A DNA stretch of 64,000 nucleotides from Paenibacillus tundrae (GCF_036884255.1 NZ_CP145605.1:3968001-4032000); one strand, 5' to 3'. Positions 44,216 to 53,767 are shown, numbered from the stretch's first letter. Program-made: numbers and translations. Notes: generated by a model not told the origin, from the letters alone.

Positions 44216-45688
44216 CTATGAGAATACGCCGCAAGAACCTGGGCCGCCTGCAAAGTCAAGGCCACAGCTTCCTTGTTCACTGAATAGATCTGCCACTTCC
44301 TCACGGTGAGCTGGCGGGATCACAAAGCGGTCATCGTATTTCGCAATAGCGAGCAGACGGTACATATCTTCAACTTCCTGCGCACTCATGCCAACAAGAT
44401 CCAACAATTCGGACTCACTCGCTTTGCCGGTTTGCTGGTTACGCATGTGAATCCGCATCACAGCCATTTTGCGCAGTACTTCACGAATACGTCCTGTATC
44501 TCCAGCAGTAAGTAGGTTCGCCAGGTATTCAACCGGAATACGCATATTATCAATAGCTGGGAAAATATCATTTGCATCAAGCGAACTTCCTTGGCCTTCT
44601 ACTCGATTAGTGATCGGACTCAGCGGCGGAATGTACCATACCATCGGCATCGTGCGGTACTCAGGGTGAAGTGGAAGTGCGATCTTCCAGTCGATCACCA
44701 TTTTATAGATTGGAGACTGCTGCGCTGCAATAATCCAGTCCTCCGGAATGCCTGCTGCACGTGCTTCACGAATAACTTCAGGATCATTTGGATCAAGGAA
44801 AACATCCATTTGCGACTCATACAGATCCTTTTCATTCTCCACGGAAGCCGCCGCTTCAATGCGGTCTGCATCATAGAGCATCAGGCCGATATAACGGATA
44901 CGTCCAACGCAAGTTTCAGAGCAGATCGTTGGCAGACCCGCTTCAATCCGTGGGAAGCATAGTGTGCATTTCTCAGCTTTGTTCGTCTGCCAGTTGAAAT
45001 ATACTTTTTTGTACGGGCAGCTCGACACACAGAATCTCCATGCACGACAAGCATTCTGGTCAACAAGAACGATTCCGTCCTCTTCCCGTTTGTACATAGC
45101 ACCTGATGGACAGGAAGACACACAGGACGGGTTCAGGCAGTGTTCACAGATCCGCGGCAGGTACATCATAAATACCTGTTCAAAATCCATTTTGATGGAT
45201 TCCTCGACACCCTTCATGTTTGGATCTTCCATCCCCGTTATATGAGCACCGGCGAGATCATCTTCCCAGTTGGGACCCCATTCTAGATTCATATATTCGC
45301 CTGTAATTTGAGATTTCGGTCTTGCAACTGGCTGGTGTTTTTTCTCCGGACTATTGGTCAGTTTCTCGTAATCATAAGTCCAAGGCTCATAGTAGTCGTC
45401 GATCGTTGGTTGATCTGGGTTGTGAAAAATGTTAAGCAAACGTCTTGCACGTGTACCGGATTTCAGCTCCAGCTTGCCATTTTTCATCTCCCAGCCGCCG
45501 CGATAACGCTCCTGATCCTCCCATTGTTTTGGATAACCGACACCTGGTTTTGTTTCGACATTGTTAAAGTACATGTACTCTGCACCTGGACGATTCGTCC
45601 AGGTGTTTTTGCATGTTACGCTGCATGTATGGCAGCCGATACATTTGTCCAGGTTCATGACCATACTGACTTGTGCTTTAATCTTCAA
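44216..45688 (-). CDS. narH: Respiratory nitrate reductase beta subunit (Fe-S)
   Basis: 490 residues, TTG start behind AGGAGG, overlapping narG by 11 bp. Four iron-sulphur binding groups occur: C16-IGCHTC-C26, CEHCLNPSCVSSCP, CRAWRFCVSSCP (Trp replaces a Cys, giving the usual 3Fe-4S centre) and CTLC...CSETC. It carries electrons from NarI to NarG on the cytoplasmic side. Confidence 0.97.
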   Translation of the reverse strand: MKIKAQVSMVMNLDKCIGCHTCSVTCKNTWTNRPGAEYMYFNNVETKPGVGYPKQWEDQERYRGGWEMKNGKLELKSGTRARRLLNIFHNPDQPTIDDYYEPWTYDYEKLTNSPEKKHQPVARPKSQITGEYMNLEWGPNWEDDLAGAHITGMEDPNMKGVEESIKMDFEQVFMMYLPRICEHCLNPSCVSSCPSGAMYKREEDGIVLVDQNACRAWRFCVSSCPYKKVYFNWQTNKAEKCTLCFPRIEAGLPTICSETCVGRIRYIGLMLYDADRIEAAASVENEKDLYESQMDVFLDPNDPEVIREARAAGIPEDWIIAAQQSPIYKMVIDWKIALPLHPEYRTMPMVWYIPPLSPITNRVEGQGSSLDANDIFPAIDNMRIPVEYLANLLTAGDTGRIREVLRKMAVMRIHMRNQQTGKASESELLDLVGMSAQEVEDMYRLLAIAKYDDRFVIPPAHREEVADLFSEQGSCGLDFAGGPGSCGVFS

Positions 45689-48600
45689 GCCAATCCACCT
45701 CCTGCAGTTTTCTAATGATGACGTTCAGGTCACGCTGGTTGCCTGTCGGGCCATAATAGTTGAAACCATAACTTAACTGAGCATAACCGCCGATCATATG
45801 TGTTGGCTTCACATGAATACGAGTCGGACTGTTATGCGTACCTCCGCGTGTCTGTGAAATTTTCGTCCCTGGAACGTTAATGTGTCGATCCTGGGCGTGA
45901 TACATAAAGGCTACTCCACGAGGAATACGATGTGTAACTACGGCTCTTGCCACAACGACCCCGTTACGGTTGAAACATTCGATCCAATCGTTATCCACTA
46001 GGCCCGCTTCCTCAGCATCCTCATGGTTCATCCAGATCGTTGGACCACCTCGGAACAAGGTCAACATCGGTTGTGCATCATAGTACATACTGTGAATAGA
46101 CCATTTGTTATGTGGTGTCATGTAGTTCAGCACGATTTCCTTGCCGCCCTCAATCGGACGTTTGCTGTTTGGATGGAACGGTGTATGTTTCAGAATTGGT
46201 TTGAAGGTAGCCAGCGTCTCACCGAACTCACGCAGCATCTCATGGTCGATATAGAACTGTTGTCTGCCTGTCAGAGTACGCCATGGAATCAGTCGTTCTA
46301 CGTTGGTCGTGAACGGTGAATACCGTCGTCCGCCTTTTTCCGATCCGCTAAATGCAGGTGATGTGATAACCGTTTTTGGTTTCGAAGTAATCTCGTCAAA
46401 GGTGAAGCATTCTTCTGAACGTTCTTCTGCCAAATCCTTCAGATGCAGTGCCGTTTTCTTCTCCAAAGACTCCCACGCACGTACAGCCATCTTACCGTTC
46501 GTTGTTGTAGACAGCGTCAGAATGGCTTCAGCGACGTTACGATCTGAACTTAGATCTGGACATCCTTGTCCAACGTCATCTTTGCGGTTCACACCTAAGA
46601 TGCCTTTCAGCTTCTCGTATTCTTCGCTTGCCGACCAGGACATGCCCTTCGTACCAATCGGTTTATCCTTCACGTTCGGCCCGAGACTGATCATTTTGTT
46701 ATAGACCGCAGCATAGTCACGTTCAACCACTTGAATATGCGGCATGGTTTTACCCGGAATAGCTTCGCACTCTCCAGCACTCCAGTCTTTAATCTCACCA
46801 TACGGTTGAGCCAGCTCATCCGGTGAATCATGCAGTAACGGTGTAGCCAGAATCTCCTTCTGTGGACCATCGAACTGCTGTTCTGCCATTTCGGAGAACA
46901 CACGTGCAATCTCCTTGAACGTATCCCAGTCGGAACGAGATTCCCATTGTGTAGCTACCGCCGGGTTGAACGGATGTACAAACGGGTGCATATCCGTACT
47001 GCTCAAATCGCTTTTTTCATACCATGTTGCTGCTGGCAGTACGATATCGGAATACATTGCTGTACCTGCCATGCGGAAATCCATATTGACCATAAGATCA
47101 AGCTTGCCTTCTGGAGCTTCATCCACCCACTCCACATGCTCTGGACGAAGTCCATGATCATCATCATTGAGCAACCCGTTTGTTGCACCAAGCAAATGCT
47201 TGAGGAAATACTCATGTCCTTTGCCTGAGCTTGAGATCAGGTTTGCTCTCCAGACAAACAGCACTCGTGGGAAGTTCGCTGGATCATCCGGCTGCTCAAT
47301 CGAGAATTTAAGATTTTTATTTTGCAATTCCGATGCCACATATTCGCCGATCTCTTCCTTCGTTGTTGCCCCCGCATCTAGTGCATCCTGGTGCAAATCA
47401 ATCGAGTTACGGTTAAATTGTGGATAAGATGGAAGCCAGCCCATGCGTGCAGCCATGACATTATAGTCAGCAACATGCTGGAAGCGCGGGTCACCTTCAA
47501 GTGCCGAGGTTAGCTCTCCGACTTGGGTTTCCTCGTATCTCCATTGATCTGTTGCAAAATAGAAGAACGATGTTCCGTTCTGCAGACGGGCAGGTCCACT
47601 CCAGTCACGTGCAAATGCAATCGTCTGCCAACCTTCCGCTGGACGTAGCTTCTCCTGACCTACATAGTGAGCCCAGCCACCACCGTTAACCCCTTGACAG
47701 CCTGTCATCAGAAGCAGGTTGATAATGGCACGATAGATAACATCGGAGTTGTACCAGTGGTTGATCCCGGCACCCATAATAATCATGGAGCGGCCTTGCG
47801 TATCCACTGCATTTTGTGCAAACTCACGTGCGATCTGAACGACGGTATCCCGGTCAACTCGGGTAATTTTCTCTTGCCAAGCTGGTGTAAATGGTTTGTC
47901 CTCTTCTGCTTCCAGAACAACTCCTGATACGATTTCAGTAGAGTCTGCTGAACGTGTCATTTCACGATCGACACCATACTTCGCCAGCACGAGATCGTAT
48001 ACCGACGTGACGGTAATCCAGCGATCTTCAACCCAGATGCGGCGCACTGGGATTTGACGCTCCATTACATGACTTCCTTCATCATCGAAGTAAGGCAGAT
48101 GTACGGTTACGAGATCATGATGCACTCCGAGCATGGATAATCTTGGATCGATCGGCTCGCCGGTATCCACCTGTTCCATTTTGAGATTCCACGTACCTTC
48201 TTCACCCCAACGGAAGCCCATACTCCCTTTTGGGATAGCATAAGTGCCGGAGTTTTCATCGAATACAAGGGTTTTCCATGCCATATTGTTGCCTTGGATG
48301 CCCAGGTCTTCACCAAGCAAGAATCGGCCTGCAATGTTCACGCCATCCTTCTCTTCGACAATCAACAAATTCGGGAAGTCTGTATATTGCTTCGCATAGG
48401 ACATGAAGTAATCTGTAGGATGATCCAGATAAAACTCTTTCAGAATGATGTGCCCCATAGCCATTGCAAGAGCGCCGTCTGTCCCTTGTTTCACAGACAT
48501 CCATGTATCTGCAAACTTCACATATTCCGCATAATCCGGACTGATGGATACCACTTTTGTTCCTTTGTAACGTGCTTCTGCGAGGAAGTGAGCATCCGGT

Positions 48601-49394
48601 GTACGTGTCATCGGCAGATTAGAACCCCAAACTAAAATGTAACCAGAGTTATACCAATCACTGCTCTCCGGAACGTCCGTCTGATCTCCCCAGATTTGCG
48701 GGGATGCCGGCGGCAGATCTGCGTACCAGTCATAGAAACTAAGCAATGGTGAACCTACCAAAGACAAGAAACGTGATCCGGCAGCATAACTGACCATGGA
48801 CATCGCTGGGATTGGCGAGAAACCAATGATACGGTCAGGGCCGTAATCTTTGATCGTATGAATCATGGAAGCAGCAATAATCTGTGTCACTTCGCCCCAT
48901 GAAGCACGAACCAGTCCGCCTTTACCGCGTACCGACTTGTATCTTTTCACTTTGACTGGATCATTCGAAATACTTGACCATGCCTGTATGGGATCACCAT
49001 AAGTCTTCAGAGCGTCACGCCACATTTCCAGAAGCGCACCACGCACGTAAGGGTGCTTCACACGCAATGGGCTGTATAGGTACCATGAGAAGCTTGCTCC
49101 ACGCGGACATCCACGTGGTTCGAAATCAGGCATATCCGGCCCGGTAGATGGATAATCCGTCGCTTGCGTTTCCCATGTCACAATGCCATCTTTCACATAA
49201 ATCTGCCAACTACATGAACCTGTACAGTTAACGCCGTGTGTGGAACGTACCACTTTATCATGCTGCCAGCGGCGGCGATACACGTCTTCCCAGTCCCGGT
49301 TTACCGGGGACATCTCACTCCAGCCTTCCGCGTTTTTTTCACGTTTGGCAAAATACTTCAGTTTGCCCATCCAGGGCATGCTTTTGCTGCTCAT
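45678..49394 (-). CDS. narG: Respiratory nitrate reductase alpha subunit (Mo-bisMGD)
   Basis: 1238 residues, normal for the family. The FS0 cluster motif is His53-x3-Cys57-x3-Cys61-x34-Cys96. A segment NSGYILVWGSNLPMTRTPDA and the C-terminal cofactor-binding domain follow. It has no twin-arginine signal and so faces the cytoplasm as in other membrane Nar enzymes. ATG follows GGGAGGACAACA. With narHJI it forms the quinol-nitrate reductase; moaA lies 105 bp upstream in the same direction. Confidence 0.97.
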   Translation of the reverse strand: MSSKSMPWMGKLKYFAKREKNAEGWSEMSPVNRDWEDVYRRRWQHDKVVRSTHGVNCTGSCSWQIYVKDGIVTWETQATDYPSTGPDMPDFEPRGCPRGASFSWYLYSPLRVKHPYVRGALLEMWRDALKTYGDPIQAWSSISNDPVKVKRYKSVRGKGGLVRASWGEVTQIIAASMIHTIKDYGPDRIIGFSPIPAMSMVSYAAGSRFLSLVGSPLLSFYDWYADLPPASPQIWGDQTDVPESSDWYNSGYILVWGSNLPMTRTPDAHFLAEARYKGTKVVSISPDYAEYVKFADTWMSVKQGTDGALAMAMGHIILKEFYLDHPTDYFMSYAKQYTDFPNLLIVEEKDGVNIAGRFLLGEDLGIQGNNMAWKTLVFDENSGTYAIPKGSMGFRWGEEGTWNLKMEQVDTGEPIDPRLSMLGVHHDLVTVHLPYFDDEGSHVMERQIPVRRIWVEDRWITVTSVYDLVLAKYGVDREMTRSADSTEIVSGVVLEAEEDKPFTPAWQEKITRVDRDTVVQIAREFAQNAVDTQGRSMIIMGAGINHWYNSDVIYRAIINLLLMTGCQGVNGGGWAHYVGQEKLRPAEGWQTIAFARDWSGPARLQNGTSFFYFATDQWRYEETQVGELTSALEGDPRFQHVADYNVMAARMGWLPSYPQFNRNSIDLHQDALDAGATTKEEIGEYVASELQNKNLKFSIEQPDDPANFPRVLFVWRANLISSSGKGHEYFLKHLLGATNGLLNDDDHGLRPEHVEWVDEAPEGKLDLMVNMDFRMAGTAMYSDIVLPAATWYEKSDLSSTDMHPFVHPFNPAVATQWESRSDWDTFKEIARVFSEMAEQQFDGPQKEILATPLLHDSPDELAQPYGEIKDWSAGECEAIPGKTMPHIQVVERDYAAVYNKMISLGPNVKDKPIGTKGMSWSASEEYEKLKGILGVNRKDDVGQGCPDLSSDRNVAEAILTLSTTTNGKMAVRAWESLEKKTALHLKDLAEERSEECFTFDEITSKPKTVITSPAFSGSEKGGRRYSPFTTNVERLIPWRTLTGRQQFYIDHEMLREFGETLATFKPILKHTPFHPNSKRPIEGGKEIVLNYMTPHNKWSIHSMYYDAQPMLTLFRGGPTIWMNHEDAEEAGLVDNDWIECFNRNGVVVARAVVTHRIPRGVAFMYHAQDRHINVPGTKISQTRGGTHNSPTRIHVKPTHMIGGYAQLSYGFNYYGPTGNQRDLNVIIRKLQEVDWLED

Positions 49395-49499
49395 TGTTGT
49401 CCTCCCACAAATGTGACCTGTTGATGCGATTTCGCACCTGAAATTGAGTTAGAGATTAAACTGCATTCGCATCTCTATTTGAAGCACTTGCTTCTCTTG

Positions 49500-50501
49500 C
49501 TACCCTCCGATCTGCGACATATGCCGCAGCGTAGGTGTTCCGTCAATCTGCTGCCCTTTTAAGGCTTTTACCATGTCATGAGTTTCGGGTTTGGAGCCGA
49601 GCGCCTTGTAAAACAGATCCTGTACCGCCTTGTCGTCGCCAACTAGCGGGCGAACATTGTACTCATCCGACCAGTACAGGCACGGTTTAATGTTGCCGTC
49701 GGCTGTTAACCTGAGCCTATTGCAGCTACCACAGAAATGACTGCTGACCGGATGAATCAGACCAAATGTTCCAGCTGCTCCAGCGATTCGATAACTATCT
49801 GCCGGACCATTGCCGTACATATCACCGCAGCTCTCGTAGTTCCACTTGTCTCCACAAGTCTTCAGCACATGTTCAAGCGGCAAATAACTCGACTTCCAGC
49901 TGCTCCCGCTATCACCGATGGGCATGTACTCAATAAATCGAATATCAATCGGGGCCTCCAGCGTCATGCGCAGAAAATCCTCAACCTCATCGTCATTTAC
50001 ACCTTTCATCAGTACAACATTTAGCTTGATGGGCTGAAATCCAGCCCTTTGACTGGCTTTGATGCCCTCCAGCACACGATCTACCTTGCCGCCTCGTGTA
50101 ATACGCGCAAATCGCTCCGGCTTGAGCGAATCCAAGCTAATGTTGACCCGAGTTAATCCCGCTGACTTGAGTCGATCTGCATAAGCTGCCAGATAGATGC
50201 CATTGGTTGTCAATGCGATATCTTCAATCCCTGGAATAGCGGACAACATCGCAATCAGTTGATCCAGCCCCTTGCGAACCAGAGGTTCTCCCCCAGTCAA
50301 ACGCAATTTCCGAATACCCAGTGGAGCAAGCGCCTTGACGATCGACGTGATTTCTTCATAAGACAGGATTCGTTCTGTCGGTTCAAACTGCATCCCTTCT
50401 TCTGGCATGCAATATACACAGCGCAGGTTGCAACGATCTGTAACCGAAATCCGCAAGTAGTCATGAACTCTGCCAAACGGATCCATTAATTTTGATTCCA
50501 T
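49500..50501 (-). CDS. moaA: GTP 3',8-cyclase MoaA (molybdopterin synthesis)
   Basis: 333 residues. The radical-SAM cluster is Cys24, Cys28 and Cys31 in CNLRCVYC; the second cluster is in FCGSCNRLRLTADGNIKPC; the C-terminal end keeps the double-glycine (IGG). It makes the first molybdopterin precursor needed by NarG. It is the first gene of the nar transcript, under an FNR-type promoter, so cofactor supply is co-regulated with the enzyme. Other moa genes must be elsewhere. Confidence 0.96.
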   Translation of the reverse strand: MESKLMDPFGRVHDYLRISVTDRCNLRCVYCMPEEGMQFEPTERILSYEEITSIVKALAPLGIRKLRLTGGEPLVRKGLDQLIAMLSAIPGIEDIALTTNGIYLAAYADRLKSAGLTRVNISLDSLKPERFARITRGGKVDRVLEGIKASQRAGFQPIKLNVVLMKGVNDDEVEDFLRMTLEAPIDIRFIEYMPIGDSGSSWKSSYLPLEHVLKTCGDKWNYESCGDMYGNGPADSYRIAGAAGTFGLIHPVSSHFCGSCNRLRLTADGNIKPCLYWSDEYNVRPLVGDDKAVQDLFYKALGSKPETHDMVKALKGQQIDGTPTLRHMSQIGG

Positions 50502-50588
50502 ACACGTACCTCCCTTCTCTAGGGTGCTGTCTTTATTCGGCTGAAGGAGGGAACTTGCTTCCTCTCATCAATTGTCATCTTGGTGCTA

Positions 50589-50631
50589 AATATAAGGATG
50601 TCTCGCTCGCCTAACTGTGCAAAATATCACA
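50589..50631 (-). promoter_or_regulatory. FNR-dependent promoter of moaA-narGHJI-narK
   Basis: TGTGCAAAATATCACA (50616-50631) fits the box with one mismatch. TATATT at 50589-50594 on the minus strand is the -10, giving a start near 50582, exactly 41.5 bp from the box centre. Confidence 0.8.
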
Positions 50632-50733
50632 AGAAGTGAAACATAACGCACACTGGCACATTTATAAAATCGCCGCAACCCCTTTCCAAACAGGATTCTC
50701 TTTTAAATAAGGCAAGATTATGACAATAGGAAA

Positions 50734-50776
50734 TGTGAGCCTGCTCACACAGCCCCTTCTTTTCGTTTTCTATAAT
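50734..50776 (+). promoter_or_regulatory. FNR-dependent promoter of the DUF2249 operon
   Basis: TGTGAGCCTGCTCACA (50734-50749) is a perfect TGTGA-N6-TCACA box. TATAAT at 50771-50776 is a consensus -10; the predicted start near 50783 is 41.5 bp from the box centre. Confidence 0.85.
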
Positions 50777-50817
50777 CAAATTGCAGCACCACACTATCCC
50801 ACTTGGAGGAATGAATC

Positions 50818-51051
50818 ATGAACACATATGCAGCTACAATTAACGCTACTGAGTACCCACCTCATCTGAAACATAAAATCATTTTCGAAACTTTCGATCA
50901 GCTACAGCCTGAAGAAGCGATGCTACTCATTAACGATCACGATCCGAAACCTTTGCGCTTCCAGTTCCAATCTACACATCCTGATGGCTTCGATTGGGAG
51001 TATATTGAACAAGGACCTACCACGTTCCAGGTCAAGATCAGCAAACGATAG
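50818..51051 (+). CDS. DUF2249 domain protein (single domain)
   Basis: 77 residues behind GGAGGAATGAATC. KHKIIFETFDQLQPEEAMLLINDHDPKPLRF and the closing WEYIEQGPTTFQVKI match DUF2249. The fold resembles SirA/TusA-like small proteins, but the active Cys of those families is missing. First gene of a five-gene FNR-controlled operon (50818-53606). Function unknown. Confidence 0.87.
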   Translation: MNTYAATINATEYPPHLKHKIIFETFDQLQPEEAMLLINDHDPKPLRFQFQSTHPDGFDWEYIEQGPTTFQVKISKR

Positions 51052-51068
51052 ATTGGAGATGAGCAGCC

Positions 51069-51443
51069 ATGCCGCAAGTTGACATCATAAATGACACTAC
51101 ACTTCGCATCACGCTTCGGCTGGAAGATGCGACGACCATGATTCAGATGGCACAACAGAATCAAGCGGAATATGCACAAGAAATCATTACGATTTATGAG
51201 AAAATGCCAGTCTTTGAATATACACACTTTTGTTTTTACGCCTATGACAGTGCAAGACTTTTTGAGCGATTGTTAGGTATGGATCCTAAGGCATATCTGT
51301 CCTTCTCTCTGGATGCGCCGGAATCATTCTTTTATGCGCTGTACGGCGGAATGGCTGCTCTCTATGAGTCGTCACAACACTTGCTCCAACAGGCCCATGT
51401 AGCGGGTACAGGATCGGATGTGAACGCACATGTCTCGAGCTGA
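51069..51443 (+). CDS. Protein of unknown function, 124 residues
   Basis: Start ATG at 51069 behind GGAGATGAGCAGCC. Soluble, acidic, no known domain. Aromatic-rich stretches are YEKMPVFEYTHFCFYAYDSA and PESFFYALYGGMAALYESS. Its end overlaps the next gene by 14 bp, so the two are translationally coupled. Inside an operon of DUF2249 proteins. Confidence 0.75.
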   Translation: MPQVDIINDTTLRITLRLEDATTMIQMAQQNQAEYAQEIITIYEKMPVFEYTHFCFYAYDSARLFERLLGMDPKAYLSFSLDAPESFFYALYGGMAALYESSQHLLQQAHVAGTGSDVNAHVSS

Positions 51444-52035
51444 TGTCAATATTGTTGAATTGGATGTCCGGCCTCATTTAAATAAAAAGCTGGAGCCCTT
51501 CCAACTCATTATGGATACGGTAAAAGGTCTGCATCCTGAGGATGTGTTTGTACTTCATGCCCCATTTAAGCCAACGCCGCTACTTGGCATTCTCAAATTG
51601 AAAGGGTACTCCAACTCGTCTGAACGAATGAGCGCGGATCACTGGGTCACCACTTTCGTTCACAAGAAAAACAAAAAAGGCGCAAAAGCATTATCTGCGC
51701 AGCAGCTTGAGTCCGACAAACCAACTCTTGATATCTCGTTAGAATCAGACGAGGAAGCATGTCAAGGACGCCCTGAAGGAGTTAACTCTGCATTGGGAGT
51801 TGACGATCAGTCTAAGGCTACAACCATAACGCTGGATAATCGCGGATTAGAACCGCCACAACCGATGATGCGCACACTCGCTGCACTCGAGCGTTGCAAA
51901 CCTGGAGATGTTGTTCTCATTCACAATGATCGCGTTCCCGTGTTCTTAATTGAAGAGTTAAACAATCTGGGCTGCCTATATACAGTTGAGGATCAAGCGG
52001 ATGGCACAGCAAAAGTGAGAATTGAAAAAGGGTAA
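51430..52035 (+). CDS. Tandem DUF2249 protein
   Basis: 201 residues with two DUF2249-like domains separated by a 60-residue acidic linker. First: VELDVRPHLNKKLEPFQLIM with ...LHPEDVFVLHAPFKPTPLL. Second: LDNRGLEPPQPMMRTLAALE with CKPGDVVLIHNDRVPVFL. The double-domain form suggests a scaffold or a heterotypic partner for the 77-residue protein. Overlaps its upstream neighbour. Confidence 0.82.
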   Translation: MSRADVNIVELDVRPHLNKKLEPFQLIMDTVKGLHPEDVFVLHAPFKPTPLLGILKLKGYSNSSERMSADHWVTTFVHKKNKKGAKALSAQQLESDKPTLDISLESDEEACQGRPEGVNSALGVDDQSKATTITLDNRGLEPPQPMMRTLAALERCKPGDVVLIHNDRVPVFLIEELNNLGCLYTVEDQADGTAKVRIEKG

Positions 52036-52048
52036 GGAGGCGAGAGCC

Positions 52049-53281
52049 ATGTCCAGGTTGCCGTTTCTTTTTATCATCACGGGCATCTTCGGATTTGTTA
52101 TGTATCACGCCTTCTCTCTGCTCTCGCTAACAGGCTGGCTTGGTGATGAATTAAGAGGCCCTGAAGGCTGGTTTCACGCTCACCTCTTTGTTCTGGGGTG
52201 GGCAACCATGCTTGCCATGGGTGCGGTGTATCAGTTAATTCACGTTATTCTGCAATCTAATATCTACAGTCTGCTACTCGGCTACTGCCATTACTTCTTC
52301 TTCACCATCGGACTTACAGGTATGTTATATGGTTTCATCCGTGGAGATGTTCATTGGATCGCCGGCTCAGCGACGCTAGCCTTGACCGGTATTTTATTGT
52401 TTGGATGGAATATGGGGGTAACGCTCTTCCGTGCTTCTCAGTGGAACCCGGTAACGATTAGTGCCGCCTGTTCTTGTCTGTATCTGGTTCTGACCGGGCT
52501 TTCCGGTATGCTGATGGGATTGAATTTTGCTTTTGGACAATGGAATGGTCTACATGAGCGCTTATTCGGAGCACACATCTGGATGGGAACCCTTGGTTGG
52601 TTCGGGATGTTAATCACTGGATTCAGCTACAAAATGTTACCGATGTTCTACCTATCTCATGATTACTCCATAAGGCTGCAAAAGATCGTCTTGGTATTAT
52701 GGAATGCAGCGGTAATCACAGGTGTAATTGCATTTCTAACAGATATCAAAGACGGCTTACTCTGGTTCGCACTATTGCTTCTAAGTGCAGCAATGATCTG
52801 TTATGTGTATCACTTGGAACAGATTCAGGAGAAGCGGCATAAAAAAAATCCAGGGCCAGGTATTCGCTGGTCGGTGTATGTAAGTCGTGCTTTTGCCGTA
52901 TATGTTATAGCATTGCTAATCTATTCCGCACAAGGAACGGATCTGTTGCTTCATCCTCGAGTAGTGCTTCTCACTGGATGGGTATATCTAGGAGGCTGGG
53001 TTTCACTCACGATATTAGGTTATGCTTCCAAAATCGTACCGTTTCTATGGTGGACACATAAGTATGGGAAACAAGCTGGCAGACCAGGAGTGCCCCTTAT
53101 GGCTGGCATGCTGAGTGAACGCTACGTACAATGGGGACTCATCGCCATGGTGGGTGGCAGTCTATTGCTGGTGAGTGGAATTTTAATAAATTTGGCAGAA
53201 GTAATGATGGTCGGAGGAACCATACTATCCCTGATTTCCATTGCTTATATCGTAAATATAGCCTTAGTGTTTAAACGTTAA
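52049..53281 (+). CDS. Histidine-rich multi-span membrane protein (haem-copper-oxidase/NnrS-like)
   Basis: 410 residues from ATG at 52049 behind AAGGAGG, with eleven to twelve TM segments. Potential haem or metal ligands are His43/His45 (WFHAHLFVLGW), His65, His81, His169/His176 (HERLFGAHIWMGTLGW) and His204. Three similar units, H-x5-GW...G, recur near 45, 176 and 320-345, suggesting an internal repeat. Its look recalls haem-copper-oxidase subunit I and NnrS families, but motifs of neither are complete. Possible NO- or quinol-linked redox role. Confidence 0.7.
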   Translation: MSRLPFLFIITGIFGFVMYHAFSLLSLTGWLGDELRGPEGWFHAHLFVLGWATMLAMGAVYQLIHVILQSNIYSLLLGYCHYFFFTIGLTGMLYGFIRGDVHWIAGSATLALTGILLFGWNMGVTLFRASQWNPVTISAACSCLYLVLTGLSGMLMGLNFAFGQWNGLHERLFGAHIWMGTLGWFGMLITGFSYKMLPMFYLSHDYSIRLQKIVLVLWNAAVITGVIAFLTDIKDGLLWFALLLLSAAMICYVYHLEQIQEKRHKKNPGPGIRWSVYVSRAFAVYVIALLIYSAQGTDLLLHPRVVLLTGWVYLGGWVSLTILGYASKIVPFLWWTHKYGKQAGRPGVPLMAGMLSERYVQWGLIAMVGGSLLLVSGILINLAEVMMVGGTILSLISIAYIVNIALVFKR

Positions 53282-53306
53282 TTTGGAGGATTGGAGAGCG
53301 ATAACC

Positions 53307-53606
53307 ATGGAACAAACAACAGACTTGTTAGAATGTCTGAAGGAAGTATATGACCCTGAGTTAGGCGTCAACATTGTTGATCTTGGACTTGTATATGAAG
53401 TACGTGAAGAACCTGAGCGTGTGCACGTACGAATGACTCTGACCACCCCTGGTTGCCCACTACATGATACGATTGTTGGCGCCGTGAAGTGGGTGTTACA
53501 AGAAAATACAGGCAAGACTAATATCGATGTACAAGTTGTATGGGAGCCTCAATGGTCACCTCAGCTGATGTCTAAAGAAGCCAAAGAGATGTTAGGATAT
53601 TTCTGA
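53307..53606 (+). CDS. DUF59/MIP18-family (SufT/PaaD-like) protein
   Basis: 99 residues from ATG at 53307 behind GGAG. The pattern YDPELGVNIVDLGLVYEV, then MTLTTPGCPLHDTI with the conserved Cys, is that of DUF59 proteins, which assist Fe-S cluster assembly or repair. It closes the FNR operon. Such a protein is a plausible helper for NO-damaged clusters or for maturation of the upstream protein; both are inference. Confidence 0.9.
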   Translation: MEQTTDLLECLKEVYDPELGVNIVDLGLVYEVREEPERVHVRMTLTTPGCPLHDTIVGAVKWVLQENTGKTNIDVQVVWEPQWSPQLMSKEAKEMLGYF

Positions 53607-53637
53607 CATCGACTGATGTATTCATATCACAAAGAAA

Positions 53638-53682
53638 CGTACTTAAGCTCTGTTCCTACCAGAGATGTAAGTACGCTTTTTG
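53638..53682 (+). terminator. Terminator of the DUF2249 operon
   Basis: CGTACTTA pairs with TAAGTACG with an inner CTCTG/CAGAG stem, followed by a T run on the plus strand. Confidence 0.87.
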
Positions 53683-53767
53683 TTGTTTAACCGTTATCAA
53701 GTTCATGATTACATGCTACGATCTACAGGTGTAATTACACATGATTATAAAGTGTGACTTGTTCTTC

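Larger units (their letters stand above)
50502..50817. other. Divergent FNR-controlled intergenic region
   Basis: 316 bp between moaA and the DUF2249 operon. It holds two FNR-type boxes, one per direction, each positioned at -41.5 relative to a predicted start site. No gene is present. Confidence 0.8.

Noticed and set aside
53729..53740. GTGTAATTACAC palindrome as an operator
   Set aside because: It lies downstream of the cupin gene, away from any promoter, and has no spacer like the 54127-54143 site; kept only as a similarity.
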